Below, one piece after another: positions 1 through 6,835 of a stretch of 36,246 nucleotides of DNA (position 1 is its first letter; each line of letters starts with the position of its first letter). Location of the stretch: positions 1-36,246 of the forward strand of contig NZ_JAMGBF010000091.1 in NCBI RefSeq assembly GCF_023516615.1, in the 5' to 3' direction. Under the pieces are notes generated by a model that saw nothing but the letters and a program-made list of their open reading frames with translations, was not told the DNA's origin and did not search any database. The position numbers and the translations under genes were made by a program. The DNA is from Streptomyces panaciradicis. GTDB lineage: Bacteria > Actinomycetota > Actinomycetes > Streptomycetales > Streptomycetaceae.

Positions 1-213
1 GCCTCGCACAGATGATGGCTGAAGCCCTGGTGGACAGGGCGACGTTCGGCGGCCCTACGACGGCGACCTCAACCGGCCCCGGTGGAAGGGGTGTTCGGGG
101 GCACTGAGATGTGGAGGCGAGGCGAAGTGGCCCCACCCCGACTCATGTGATCGAACGGTGGTTGTGGCCCGCCGGGGCGTTGTCGAAGAAGCGGGCGTGC
201 TCCGGCGTCTGGT
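1..213. other. Left-edge sequence with no recognisable gene
   Basis: Several short frames are open here on both strands, but none shows a recognisable domain, a plausible ribosome binding site or typical third-position GC use. It is probably degenerate sequence belonging with the flavoprotein remnant next to it. Confidence 0.4.
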
Positions 214-530
214 GTGGGAGGCACTGGCCTCGCAGGTGCCGAAGCCGCGCAAGCCGCCTGCGCGGATGTCGCCGCGGTTGGAGCCGTACAAGGGTGGGTC
301 GACCAGGGGCTCCGCACCAACCTTGAGGCGCCACGCAAGCAGCGGCACACGTTGTACGCCCTGCCCGTCCCGCATGCCTGGGAGAGCGACCCCACCGTCA
401 CCCTGTGCGGCGACGCCGCACACCTCATGCCCCCTCTCGGTGTGGGAGTCAACCTCGCCATGCTCGACGCCAGCGAACGCGCCCACAGCGCATGGCGCAG
501 CCCACGACGGCCGTCACGACCCGAAGTAAC
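214..530 (+). pseudogene. Remnant of a FAD-dependent monooxygenase C-terminus
   Basis: One frame encodes a stretch (roughly positions 340-490) that reads like the C-terminal FAD-binding part of TetX/aromatic-hydroxylase-type group A flavoprotein monooxygenases. It has LYALPV, then VTLCGDAAHLMPPLG, then GVNLAMLDASE. The GDAAH motif normally contacts the FAD ribityl chain and sits about two thirds along a 350-500 residue protein. Here no N-terminal GxGxxG dinucleotide fold precedes it in any frame, and the homology dissolves right after the motif into arginine-rich out-of-frame sequence. I read it as a decayed, non-functional fragment marking old DNA at the cluster border. The family assignment rests on one motif block only. 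The 5' end of the window could hide an upstream part of the gene. Confidence 0.45.
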
Positions 531-578
531 CCGCACGTCAAGAATCTCCAGCCGCGCCTGTCGCCGACCTCGTGCGGA

Positions 579-597
579 TATTCTGACGGGTATTCTG
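579..597 (+). repeat. Pair of direct TATTCTG heptamers
   Basis: TATTCTG occurs at 579-585 and again at 591-597, a 12-base period. Both copies lie about 90 bases upstream of the amidinohydrolase start. Spaced heptamer direct repeats are the kind of element bound by SARP-type activators. With only two copies this may be chance. The second copy overlaps a weak promoter candidate, TTCTGC (593-598), 17 bases, TAATTC (616-621). Confidence 0.2.
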
Positions 598-637
598 CAT
601 GGCCCTCACGGGCAGTAATTCGGTGTAATGGGCCGAC

Positions 638-655
638 TGTCCTGTCACCAGGACA
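638..655. promoter_or_regulatory. Operator-like 18-bp near-palindrome, copy 1
   Basis: TGTCCTGTCACCAGGACA lies 33 bases upstream of the GTG start at 688. It has TGTCC/GGACA half-sites separated by 8 bases, and the dyad extends one base each side (CTGTCC...GGACAG, 637-656). It matches two other intergenic copies at 6443-6460 and 34362-34379, all fitting TGTCCYGYYRMCRGGACA. The position close to the start codon suits a repressor or a leader-located operator. The cognate regulator is unknown. Confidence 0.6.
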
Positions 656-687
656 GTATGGGATGACCGAAAGGGCAGGGGATCCGA

Positions 688-1503
688 GTGAAGAAGCGGC
701 AGGCTCGTTCGCGGCATTACCTCATGTGCGAGCCGACATTTTTTGAGGTCTCGTATTCGATAAACCCGTGGATGAATCCGTCGCGCCCCACATCCACGGA
801 ACGCGGACTCGCCCAGTGGAAGACGCTGCACGATCTGCTGGCCGGCCTGGGGCACACCGTCGAGCTGATCGAGCCCGTCGCCGGACTGCCGGACATGGTG
901 TACTCCGCCAACGGCGCGACGGTTGTGGACGGCCGTGCGCTGGTCGCCCGCTTCCGGCACGAGCAGCGCGTGGAGGAGTCGCCGGCGTACCTGGAGTGGT
1001 TCCGGGCGCGGGGGTGGGAAGCGCGGCAGGCCGAGTTCGTCAACGAGGGCGAGGGTGACTTCCTGTGCGTGGGTGACGTCATCCTGGCGGGCAGTGGTTT
1101 CCGCAGCGAGCCCGATGCGCACGACGAGGCGGCGAAATTCTTCGGAAAGCCGGTGCTCGGTCTGACGCTGATCGACCACAGGTACTATCACCTCGACACG
1201 GCACTTGCCGTGCTCGATGAAAACGAGATCATGTACTACCCCGAGGCGTTCTCTCCGGAAAGCAGGAGCCTGCTTGAGGAGCGTTTTCCGGATGCCATCC
1301 TCGCTGACGCGTCCGACGCGGAGGTATTCGGTCTCAACGCCGTGTCCGACGGCCTTCACGTGCTGGTCGCGCAACAGGCCGAGCCGCTTCACGAGCAGCT
1401 CCGGGAACGGGGATTCGAGCCCATGGGAGTCGACATGACGGAACTGCTCAAGGGCGGCGGCGGTGCCAAGTGCTGCACCTTGGAACTCCGCGAGCAAGAC
1501 TGA
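688..1503 (+). CDS. Dimethylargininase / amidinohydrolase-family enzyme
   Basis: This 271-residue protein belongs to the guanidino-group modifying (amidinotransferase/DDAH) fold. Visible hallmarks are the N-terminal SINPWM segment, DMVYSANGA, the GEGDF substrate loop, a YYHLDTALAVLD catalytic His segment and the C-terminal GGGGAKCCTLELR carrying the nucleophilic cysteine. Such enzymes hydrolyse arginine or methylarginine to citrulline. Length is normal for the family. The GTG start at 688 follows an AGGGG ribosome binding site. The gene stands alone, ends in a strong terminator and carries the same operator-like palindrome as the biosynthetic operons, which suggests it belongs to the cluster. 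A precursor role (arginine to citrulline/ornithine-type building blocks) is inference. Ordinary arginine catabolism is the alternative. Confidence 0.85.
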   Translation: MKKRQARSRHYLMCEPTFFEVSYSINPWMNPSRPTSTERGLAQWKTLHDLLAGLGHTVELIEPVAGLPDMVYSANGATVVDGRALVARFRHEQRVEESPAYLEWFRARGWEARQAEFVNEGEGDFLCVGDVILAGSGFRSEPDAHDEAAKFFGKPVLGLTLIDHRYYHLDTALAVLDENEIMYYPEAFSPESRSLLEERFPDAILADASDAEVFGLNAVSDGLHVLVAQQAEPLHEQLRERGFEPMGVDMTELLKGGGGAKCCTLELREQD

Positions 1504-1506
1504 CCC

Positions 1507-1544
1507 GGCCGGCCCCGGTGTCCGCGCGGACACCGGGGCCGGCC
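1507..1544. terminator. Bidirectional terminator, perfect 38-bp palindrome
   Basis: A self-complementary 38-base sequence beginning GGCCGGCCCCGGTG and ending CACCGGGGCCGGCC starts 4 bases after the amidinohydrolase stop and is followed by TTT. It sits between two convergent genes, whose stops are at 1503 and 1565, and can serve both. Confidence 0.85.
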
Positions 1545-1564
1545 TTTGCCGCCGACTCGGCGAG

Positions 1565-2716
1565 TCAGAGGGGGTTCACGCGGTACAGCGGGAAGTACGA
1601 GCCGATCCTGCCGTTCGCGTAGTCGTCGGCCAGCTCGGGAACCTGGTCGAAGTCGTAGGTCACGTCGGATCCCTTCGGCGCTATCCAGCCCTCGGCCTCC
1701 ATGAAGTCCCGGATGCCCGGCGAGTCCGGCAGTCGCCACACATGGGTGTTCACATGGATGTGCCGGCTGATGGACTCGGCTCCCCGCAGATGGGACACGC
1801 GCATCCCCGCCTTCCAGCCACAGGTGGTGACGACGCCCTCGCGGGCCAGTGCCGCGAGGGTGACGTCGTACAGGGGTTCGCCGATGTTGTCCACGAAGAT
1901 CGACGCACCGTGGCCCTCGCTGAGGGAGCCGATCAGCTCCAGGAAGCCCTTGACCGATGTCCTGCGCCGCTGGTGCAGGTCCCGGTCCACCCGTTTCCTC
2001 GGGCCCGGCAGGGAGAGGTCGGGAAATCGCCGGCGGTCGACCGGAATGATGCCGTTCTCCCGCAGGAAGGCGAGCCGCTCGTCCGAGCCGGCCGTCATCG
2101 CCACCCGAAACCCCGCGCGCTTGGCCAGCAGCAGCTCGGCGAAGGCCACGCCGCCGCCCCACCCGAACACCAGATGGCCGGCGGGATCGTCGTCTGCCAC
2201 CTGGGTACGCCAACAGCCGTACGCCTTGTGCCAGTTGTCCCAGGCCGTGAAGTACCGCCCGTACGTGGCCCACTGGGGCAGTGAGTACGCCGTGTTGTCC
2301 GGGACCGGCAGAAGCAGGCGCGCGTCCAGCTTGGTCCGCCTGGCCAGCAGCCCGATGGTGCCGGGGCAGTCGTAGGCATGGGCGAGTTCGGCGTAGTCGT
2401 AGCGGTCGCGCTTGCCGAACGGCATCAGCAGGCACAGATCACCCTCGCCCAACCGGAGGTCCCGGCCGCCTCCGTTCACCTCCAGTACACGTACTACGCC
2501 CAGATTGCCCAGCACCACCGCGTCCTCGCCGCGGCTGCTGCAGACGTCGATGGGTGAACGGGCCAGAGCGTGGTCCATGTTGGCTTCCCAGGAGCCGAGA
2601 ATCGGCTCCACCAGCGCTTCGCCCTCCTCCAGCGGGCCGAAGGAGAATCGCTCGCGGCACAGCGCCCCGCCGAGGCCGCCGTCGTGGGAGCCGGCCGTCG
2701 CGCCGGAGCGCAGCAC
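1565..2716 (-). CDS. MDR-superfamily oxidoreductase, crotonyl-CoA reductase-like
   Basis: This medium-chain dehydrogenase/reductase-fold protein (383 residues from GTG at 2716) has an N-terminal GroES-like part (VLGNLGVVRVLEV, then GDLCLLMPFG). Its Rossmann part contains GHLVFGWGGGVAFAELLLAKRAGFRVAMTAGS, then ENGIIPVDRR and a later IFVDNIGEP segment. The layout resembles crotonyl-CoA carboxylase/reductase relatives and lacks an obvious zinc-binding cysteine cluster. It is the last gene of the six-gene acyl-unit operon, 45-66 bases after the KASIII gene, so it probably reduces an acyl- or enoyl-thioester made there. The start is uncertain. A perfect AGGAGG lies at 2743-2748, but the only well-spaced in-frame codon is ATC (2735-2737), which would add IHSPEAW. 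The exact reaction is unknown. Confidence 0.7.
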   Translation of the reverse strand: MLRSGATAGSHDGGLGGALCRERFSFGPLEEGEALVEPILGSWEANMDHALARSPIDVCSSRGEDAVVLGNLGVVRVLEVNGGGRDLRLGEGDLCLLMPFGKRDRYDYAELAHAYDCPGTIGLLARRTKLDARLLLPVPDNTAYSLPQWATYGRYFTAWDNWHKAYGCWRTQVADDDPAGHLVFGWGGGVAFAELLLAKRAGFRVAMTAGSDERLAFLRENGIIPVDRRRFPDLSLPGPRKRVDRDLHQRRRTSVKGFLELIGSLSEGHGASIFVDNIGEPLYDVTLAALAREGVVTTCGWKAGMRVSHLRGAESISRHIHVNTHVWRLPDSPGIRDFMEAEGWIAPKGSDVTYDFDQVPELADDYANGRIGSYFPLYRVNPL

Positions 2717-2742
2717 CCAGGCTTCTGGTGAGTGGATGACAA

Positions 2743-2748
2743 CCTCCT
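2743..2748 (-). promoter_or_regulatory. Strong ribosome binding site without a standard start codon
   Basis: The minus strand reads AGGAGG here. Five bases downstream in the oxidoreductase frame is ATC (2735-2737). The first standard in-frame start, GTG at 2714-2716, is 26 bases away with no SD of its own. This points to an AUC start or a sequence error at that codon. Confidence 0.5.
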
Positions 2749-2782
2749 GTGATCGAGTACGTCCCCGGGGCCTTCGGCGCGT

Positions 2783-3721
2783 TCAGGACGCCGGGACGGC
2801 AGGCAGCCGGTAGTCCACCGCGACTCCGCCCCACGCCTCCCCGGCGCCGTACGCCACGGCGCCGAGCCGGCCGGTCGCGGGCAGGGCACCGGCGTCCAGT
2901 TCTGCCGCGAACGCCAGCGGGATCGAGGCGGACGACGTGTTCCCGGAGTTCTCGATGCGGTTCACGAAGGGCACGTCGAGATGGGCGCTGAAGCTGCGGA
3001 CCTGTTCCAGGATGCGGCTGTTGGCCTGGTGGCCGACCAGGACGGTCGGTGCCGGGCCGTGGTCGAAGAGGTACTGCGCCGACTCCGACATGCGGCGCAC
3101 GGCGCGGTCGTACACCTGCATCCCGTCGAGGGCGATGCCGCCCGCCCCGGTCTCCCGCATCAGGCTCGCCTGCGAGCCGTCGCAGCCGGCCACCCGGCAG
3201 CACCCCCCGAAGTCCGTGCGGTCGGCCAGCAGGACGGCCGCGGAGCCGTCGCCGAAGAGGCACGCGGTCTGCCGGTCCATGCGGTCCACCATGCGGGACA
3301 TGGCCTCGACCGAGCACACCAGAACCTGCCGCGCCTGTCCGGCGTCGCAGAGCGAGACCCCGGTGACAAGGCCGTAGACGAAGCCGCAGCAGGCCGCGTT
3401 CATGTCGAGGGCCATCACCGAAGGCGCCAGCCCGGCGAGTCGGGCCACCTTCTGCGCGACACCGGGGATGCGCTGCCGTACCGAGGTGCTGACGACGATC
3501 AGGGCGTCGATGGAGGAAGGATCGTCCGTCCTGGTCACGATCGGGGCGCAGGCCTCCGCCGCCACGTCCGCCAGCGGGGTCTCGTCCGGCAACCAGGAGC
3601 GCGATCCGATGCCGCTGCGGCGCCGGATCCACTCGTCGGTGAGCCCGATCGACGCGAAGTGGTCGTTGTCGATCCGCCGACCCGGCTTCGCGGTGGCGAT
3701 GTCGACGATGCCCGCGCTCAT
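2783..3721 (-). CDS. KASIII (FabH-like) ketosynthase / acyltransferase
   Basis: This 312-residue beta-ketoacyl-ACP synthase III-family protein has a complete catalytic triad: Cys111 in DMNAACCGF, His231 in VGHQANSRIL and Asn261 in ENSGNTSSASIP. KASIII enzymes either condense an acyl thioester with malonyl-ACP or, in several secondary pathways, simply transfer acyl groups. The start overlaps the stop of the ACP gene by four bases (ATGA, 3718-3721), so the two are translationally coupled and probably work together. Genes for E1-alpha, E1-beta and a lipoyl domain precede it. The likely role is to take the acyl group made by that complex and load it on, or condense it with, the ACP. Which of the two reactions occurs cannot be told from sequence. 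Confidence 0.85.
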   Translation of the reverse strand: MSAGIVDIATAKPGRRIDNDHFASIGLTDEWIRRRSGIGSRSWLPDETPLADVAAEACAPIVTRTDDPSSIDALIVVSTSVRQRIPGVAQKVARLAGLAPSVMALDMNAACCGFVYGLVTGVSLCDAGQARQVLVCSVEAMSRMVDRMDRQTACLFGDGSAAVLLADRTDFGGCCRVAGCDGSQASLMRETGAGGIALDGMQVYDRAVRRMSESAQYLFDHGPAPTVLVGHQANSRILEQVRSFSAHLDVPFVNRIENSGNTSSASIPLAFAAELDAGALPATGRLGAVAYGAGEAWGGVAVDYRLPAVPAS

Positions 3722-3966
3722 CCCCGGTTCGCCAGCTTCACGAAGTAGGCGGTGAACTCGTCCAGGAAGGCGAAGCCCGCGGTCTCCTTGAGATCGCCCT
3801 TGACCTGGAGCTCGCGTTCCAATTGCTGGTGCAGCTCGACCAGGTCGAGGGAGTCGAGGTCGAGCTCACCGACCGGCCGGGTGAGGGCGTCGGGGCCCAG
3901 CGACGGGTCGCGCTCGCGCAGTTTGGCCAGCATGGTGTCCGCGATTCGGCTTTCGATGTCGCTCAT
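3718..3966 (-). CDS. Free-standing acyl carrier protein
   Basis: This 82-residue acidic ACP carries the phosphopantetheine attachment site LDLDSLDLVELHQQLE, with Ser39 as the modified residue. The DSL motif is ACP-like and differs from the GG(H/D)S motif of the PCPs elsewhere in the window, so it probably carries an acyl group and not an amino acid. It lies between the lipoyl-domain gene (63-base gap) and the KASIII gene (4-base overlap). It is the obvious acceptor for the acyl group delivered by E1/lipoyl and a candidate donor of the starter unit to the first NRPS condensation domain. Confidence 0.9.
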   Translation of the reverse strand: MSDIESRIADTMLAKLRERDPSLGPDALTRPVGELDLDSLDLVELHQQLERELQVKGDLKETAGFAFLDEFTAYFVKLANRG

Positions 3967-4029
3967 GTTCCCTCTCCGTTCGGATGACCGGCCCGTCTGA
4001 CCGGCCCGTCGAATTCCGGGGCGCGGGCG

Positions 4030-4278
4030 CTACTCGGCTGCCAACCGGTACAGCAGCTCACCGGACTTGAGGACCGAGCCGGCCGTGGCGCAGTGGGCCG
4101 CGACCCGGCCGTCGCGCTCCGCCATGATCTCCGTGCTGGCCTTGTCGGTCTCGACGACCGCCACGGCGTCCCCCCGCGCGACCCGGTCACCGACACCGGC
4201 GACCCACTCGATGAGCAGGGCCTCGCCGAGGCCGTGCCCGAAGCCCGGGACGTGCATGTCCACGAGGGAATCGCTCAC
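4030..4278 (-). CDS. Free-standing lipoyl domain (E2-like, no acyltransferase)
   Basis: The 82-residue protein is only a lipoyl domain, with the lipoylation site VVETDKASTEIMAE (Lys46). Normal E2 subunits of 2-oxoacid dehydrogenases are about 400 residues or more and continue with an E1/E3-binding domain and a catalytic acyltransferase core. Both are absent, and the gene ends cleanly at a stop. It therefore can accept an acyl group from the E1 thiamine diphosphate enzyme but cannot pass it to CoA itself. The GTG start overlaps the E1-beta stop (4275-4278). No dihydrolipoamide dehydrogenase gene is present in the window, so reoxidation would use a housekeeping E3 or not be needed. Confidence 0.9.
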   Translation of the reverse strand: MSDSLVDMHVPGFGHGLGEALLIEWVAGVGDRVARGDAVAVVETDKASTEIMAERDGRVAAHCATAGSVLKSGELLYRLAAE

Positions 4279-5258
4279 TTCGTCATCACCAGCACCTCGT
4301 CCTTGATCTCCTGCACACCGACCATGTAGTCCTTCTCGAAGTCCGCCGGGGGATAGGCGCGTCGGGCCGGCGCCAGCCGCCGCACTGGACCGCGCAGTGC
4401 GTCGAAGGCGTGCTCGGCCACCGACGCGGCGATCTCGGCACCGATGCCGACGTCCCTCGAGCCCTCGTGCACGACGAGCAACCGTCCGGTGCGGCGGACG
4501 GAGTCCAGCACCGTCGCCATGTCGATCGGGGCCACCCAGCGCAGATCCACGACCTCGACGTCCACATCGCAGGCGAGCGCGTGCGCCGCCTCCAGCACCT
4601 CGTGGGTGATCGCACCGTATGTGACGACCGTCAGGTCGGCGCCCCGCCGCACCACCCGGGCCGCGGTCGGCGACCTCGCCGGCTCGGGATCCCTCGCGAC
4701 CGCGTCACGCCGCCAGTACAGGCGGATCGGCTCGTACATCAGCACCGGCGAACCGAGCGTCACGGCGTACCGCAGGATCTGGTCGGCGTCCTCACCCGTG
4801 GACGGACACGCCACCGAGATACCCGGGAAGCGGGCGAACAGCGCCTCGTTGGACTCGCTGTGGTGCTCCACGCCCCGGAATCCGCCGCCCGTCGGGATCC
4901 GCACCACCAGGCCCGGGCTTGCCTGTCCGTTCCACCGACCCCCGATTCGGGCCGCCTGGGTCACCAACTGGTTCACGGCGGGAAACGTGAACGCGTCGAA
5001 CTGGATCTCGCACACCGGCACCAGACCGCTCATCGCCATGCCGACCGCCTGCCCGATGATGGTGGACTCGGCCAGCAGCGAGTCGCGCACCCGGTCCTCG
5101 CCGAAGCGCTCCCGAAGACCCCGGGTCACCCGGAACACGCCCCCGAGGCGTCCGATGTCCTCGCCGAGCAGAAGCAGTCTCGGATCCTGTTCGAGCAGGT
5201 CGGCGAGGGTCGCGTTGATGGATTCCGCCAGACCGGCGGAGCGTACGGTAGCCATCAC
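4275..5258 (-). CDS. 2-oxoacid dehydrogenase E1 component, beta subunit
   Basis: This 327-residue transketolase-like E1-beta has the family landmarks GEDIGRLGGVFRVT, LLAESTIIGQAVGMAMSG, EIQFDAFTFPAVNQLV, IPTGGGFRGVEHHSES and the C-terminal VVHEGSRDVGIGAEI. With the alpha subunit it forms the thiamine diphosphate-dependent decarboxylase that acylates a lipoyl domain. Overall similarity is to the branched-chain/acetoin/pyruvate alpha2beta2 type. The start is GTG at 5258 or ATG at 5255, both overlapping the E1-alpha stop. The next gene is its lipoyl partner. Substrates could be a branched 2-oxoacid, or a ketose phosphate as reported for the PDH-like enzymes of naphthyridinomycin-type pathways. 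The sequence does not decide. Confidence 0.9.
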   Translation of the reverse strand: MMATVRSAGLAESINATLADLLEQDPRLLLLGEDIGRLGGVFRVTRGLRERFGEDRVRDSLLAESTIIGQAVGMAMSGLVPVCEIQFDAFTFPAVNQLVTQAARIGGRWNGQASPGLVVRIPTGGGFRGVEHHSESNEALFARFPGISVACPSTGEDADQILRYAVTLGSPVLMYEPIRLYWRRDAVARDPEPARSPTAARVVRRGADLTVVTYGAITHEVLEAAHALACDVDVEVVDLRWVAPIDMATVLDSVRRTGRLLVVHEGSRDVGIGAEIAASVAEHAFDALRGPVRRLAPARRAYPPADFEKDYMVGVQEIKDEVLVMTK

Positions 5259-6166
5259 GCGTACTCCTTGACCAACCGCTCACGCAGCTCCCGCACTTCG
5301 GCCTCCACGTCGTCGAGCCACCGCGCGTTGACCACTCCCAGGCCGCTCAGCCGCGCTACATAGGCGGTCACCGGGTCCGCGACCCTCGTCCGGGCGATGT
5401 CCTCGGCGCTCCGGTACACCTCCTGGGCGTCGGAGCTGGAGTGGCCGTGGAAGCGGCTGACCTGGATCTCGACGAGGCACGGCGCCCGCTGCCCGCGGAC
5501 ATGGGCGGTGGCCCGGGAGCACACCGAGAAGACCGACTCCGGATCCTGGCCCGCGATGCGCACGGACTCGATCCCGAAACCCCGGGCGCGCTCGGCCACC
5601 GAGGTGCGCATCTGCTCCTCGGCAGGCTTGGAGATGGCCCAGCCGTTGTTCTGGCAGATGAACAGCACGGCCGCCGACTCCACGGCGGCGAGGTTCATCG
5701 CCTCGGACATGTCTCCCTCGCTCGTGGCTCCGTCGCCCACATAGACCACGACGAAGTCTTCGAGCCCCTGCAACCGCTGCCCGATCGAGTAGCCGACGGC
5801 GTGCAGTGTCTGCGCGGCCAGGACCAGCGTGTAGGGGAAGAAGCGCAGCCTGCGCGGGTCCCAGCCGCAGAACGTGCGGCCGGCCCACTGCGCCACCAGC
5901 TCGTCCGGCGCCACCCCCCGCAGCAGCGCCACCGCGTGCTCGCGGTAGCTGGGGAAGACGGTCGAGGCAGGACCCACCGCGAGCGCCGAGCCGACCTGCG
6001 CGGCCTCCTGGCCCTGGCAGGACAGCCAGAGGTCGAGCGCACCCTGCCGCTGGAGCCGGCGCGCCTCCTCGTCGATGCGCCGCGCCACCAACATGTGGCG
6101 CAGCAGCGACCGCCGTGTGCCGTCGTCGAGATCTGTCGCGTACTCGGATTCTGACTTCAAGGCCAT
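5255..6166 (-). CDS. 2-oxoacid dehydrogenase E1 component, alpha subunit
   Basis: This 303-residue E1-alpha carries the thiamine diphosphate motif from GDG (144-146) to NN (173-174), in the form VGDGATSEGDMSEAMN...CQNNGWAISKP. It also has SYREHAVALLRG, typical of the family, and a phosphorylation-loop-like RFHGHSSSD segment. It decarboxylates the 2-oxoacid and passes the activated acyl to the lipoyl domain together with E1-beta. It is somewhat shorter than housekeeping branched-chain E1-alpha (about 380-410 residues), mainly by lacking an N-terminal extension. It is the first gene of the minus-strand acyl operon and diverges from the NRPS operon. The ATG at 6166 has only a weak ribosome binding site (GGTGATC). 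Confidence 0.9.
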   Translation of the reverse strand: MALKSESEYATDLDDGTRRSLLRHMLVARRIDEEARRLQRQGALDLWLSCQGQEAAQVGSALAVGPASTVFPSYREHAVALLRGVAPDELVAQWAGRTFCGWDPRRLRFFPYTLVLAAQTLHAVGYSIGQRLQGLEDFVVVYVGDGATSEGDMSEAMNLAAVESAAVLFICQNNGWAISKPAEEQMRTSVAERARGFGIESVRIAGQDPESVFSVCSRATAHVRGQRAPCLVEIQVSRFHGHSSSDAQEVYRSAEDIARTRVADPVTAYVARLSGLGVVNARWLDDVEAEVRELRERLVKEYA

Positions 6167-6215
6167 TGATCACCAGTCGCAGGTTCGTCGATGAGCTTTC
6201 TGTCGCCGTGCAATT

Positions 6216-6227
6216 GACTGCGCAGTC
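6216..6227. promoter_or_regulatory. 12-bp perfect palindrome in the divergent promoter region
   Basis: GACTGCGCAGTC is self-complementary and lies 50 bases upstream of the E1-alpha start. It is a possible second operator or a 5'-leader hairpin for the acyl operon. A single copy of this length could be chance. Confidence 0.25.
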
Positions 6228-6442
6228 TCGATCACATCGGCACAAGGAGATTGGCTGAACCCGAATTCGAAGGACCCATTCAAGGGCCACCGCCCGGTCA
6301 TGGTGGCACACAACCCCGGGGGGATACAGGTTCGAGCGGGCGACGAGGAGTCCGCCGATTCTGCCGCCCTTGCGGCATTGACGGGCGCGTCTTACGGTCC
6401 CGTACCGTGACAGCGGCATCCTGGATGACCGCGGATGCCGGG

Positions 6443-6460
6443 TGTCCCGTCGACGGGACA
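6443..6460. promoter_or_regulatory. Operator-like 18-bp perfect palindrome, copy 2
   Basis: TGTCCCGTCGACGGGACA is perfectly self-complementary and is the best of the three copies of TGTCCYGYYRMCRGGACA in the window. It lies 98 bases upstream of the MbtH start and 276 bases upstream of the divergent E1-alpha start. It could therefore control both main operons at once. Confidence 0.65.
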
Positions 6461-6558
6461 GCGCCGTCGGCGAACTCGCCCGGCGTCGGCGATTTCCTCT
6501 CTGGAACCATCCTCTTTTCCCATCCCGAGTCACCCCGTGACCGTTAAGGACGGTGGCA

Positions 6559-6774
6559 GTGAGCACGAACCCCTTCGACGACGAGAACGGCCGCTTCTAC
6601 GTCGTGGTCAACGACGAGGACCAGCACTCCCTGTGGCCGGTGTTCGCCGAGGTACCCGGAGGCTGGCGCGTGGTCTTCGGCGAGGCGGCCAGGGCCGAAT
6701 GCCTGGACTACGTCGAGCGGAACTGGACCGATCTGCGCCCGAAGAGCCTGCGGGAGGCCATGGCGGCGGACTGA
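6559..6774 (+). CDS. MbtH-like NRPS accessory protein
   Basis: This MbtH-family protein of about 71 residues reads MSTNPFDDENGRFYVVVNDEDQHSLWPVF...PGGWRVVFG...CLDYVERNWTDLRP and holds all the conserved tryptophan and NPFDD/SLWP landmarks. Such proteins bind adenylation domains and are needed for folding or activity of many of them. I chose the GTG at 6559 over the one at 6553. It gives the family-typical MSTNPFDD start and an 8-base spacing from AAGGA (6546-6550), while 6553 would leave only two bases. It is the first gene of the long NRPS operon. Confidence 0.95.
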   Translation: MSTNPFDDENGRFYVVVNDEDQHSLWPVFAEVPGGWRVVFGEAARAECLDYVERNWTDLRPKSLREAMAAD

Positions 6775-6808
6775 ACGCCGGCCGGAGCAGCGGGAGGAGC
6801 TGAGGCGG

Positions 6809-6835
6809 ATGAAGGTTGTGGGGGGCGTTCGGTGA
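6809..6835 (+). CDS. Possible 8-codon leader ORF ahead of the LmbU-like gene
   Basis: ATG at 6809 follows GGAGGAGCTGAGGCGG and encodes MKVVGGVR. Its TGA (6833-6835) overlaps the GTG start at 6832. The regulator gene has no good SD of its own, so this mini-ORF may bring ribosomes to it by coupling. It may also be chance. Confidence 0.3.
   Translation: MKVVGGVR

Larger units (their letters stand above)
6167..6558. promoter_or_regulatory. Divergent intergenic promoter region
   Basis: These 392 bases separate the acyl operon (minus) from the MbtH/NRPS operon (plus) and must hold promoters for both. I see a weak plus-strand candidate, TTGACG (6378-6383) and TACCGT (6403-6408) with 19-base spacing, whose -10 overlaps an ACGGT/ACCGT dyad (6394-6408). 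The strong palindrome at 6443-6460 and the 12-bp palindrome at 6216-6227 are also here. I see no credible gene in the stretch. No convincing minus-strand -35/-10 pair stands out. Confidence 0.5.

Noticed and set aside
1518..1533. TGTCCGCGCGGACA as a fourth operator copy
   Set aside because: The half-sites are separated by 4 bases instead of 8, and the element is simply the centre of the palindromic terminator.
6251..6547. 98-codon TTG-started frame in the divergent region
   Set aside because: No recognisable domain, poor start spacing, and it would cover the promoter region and the perfect palindrome.
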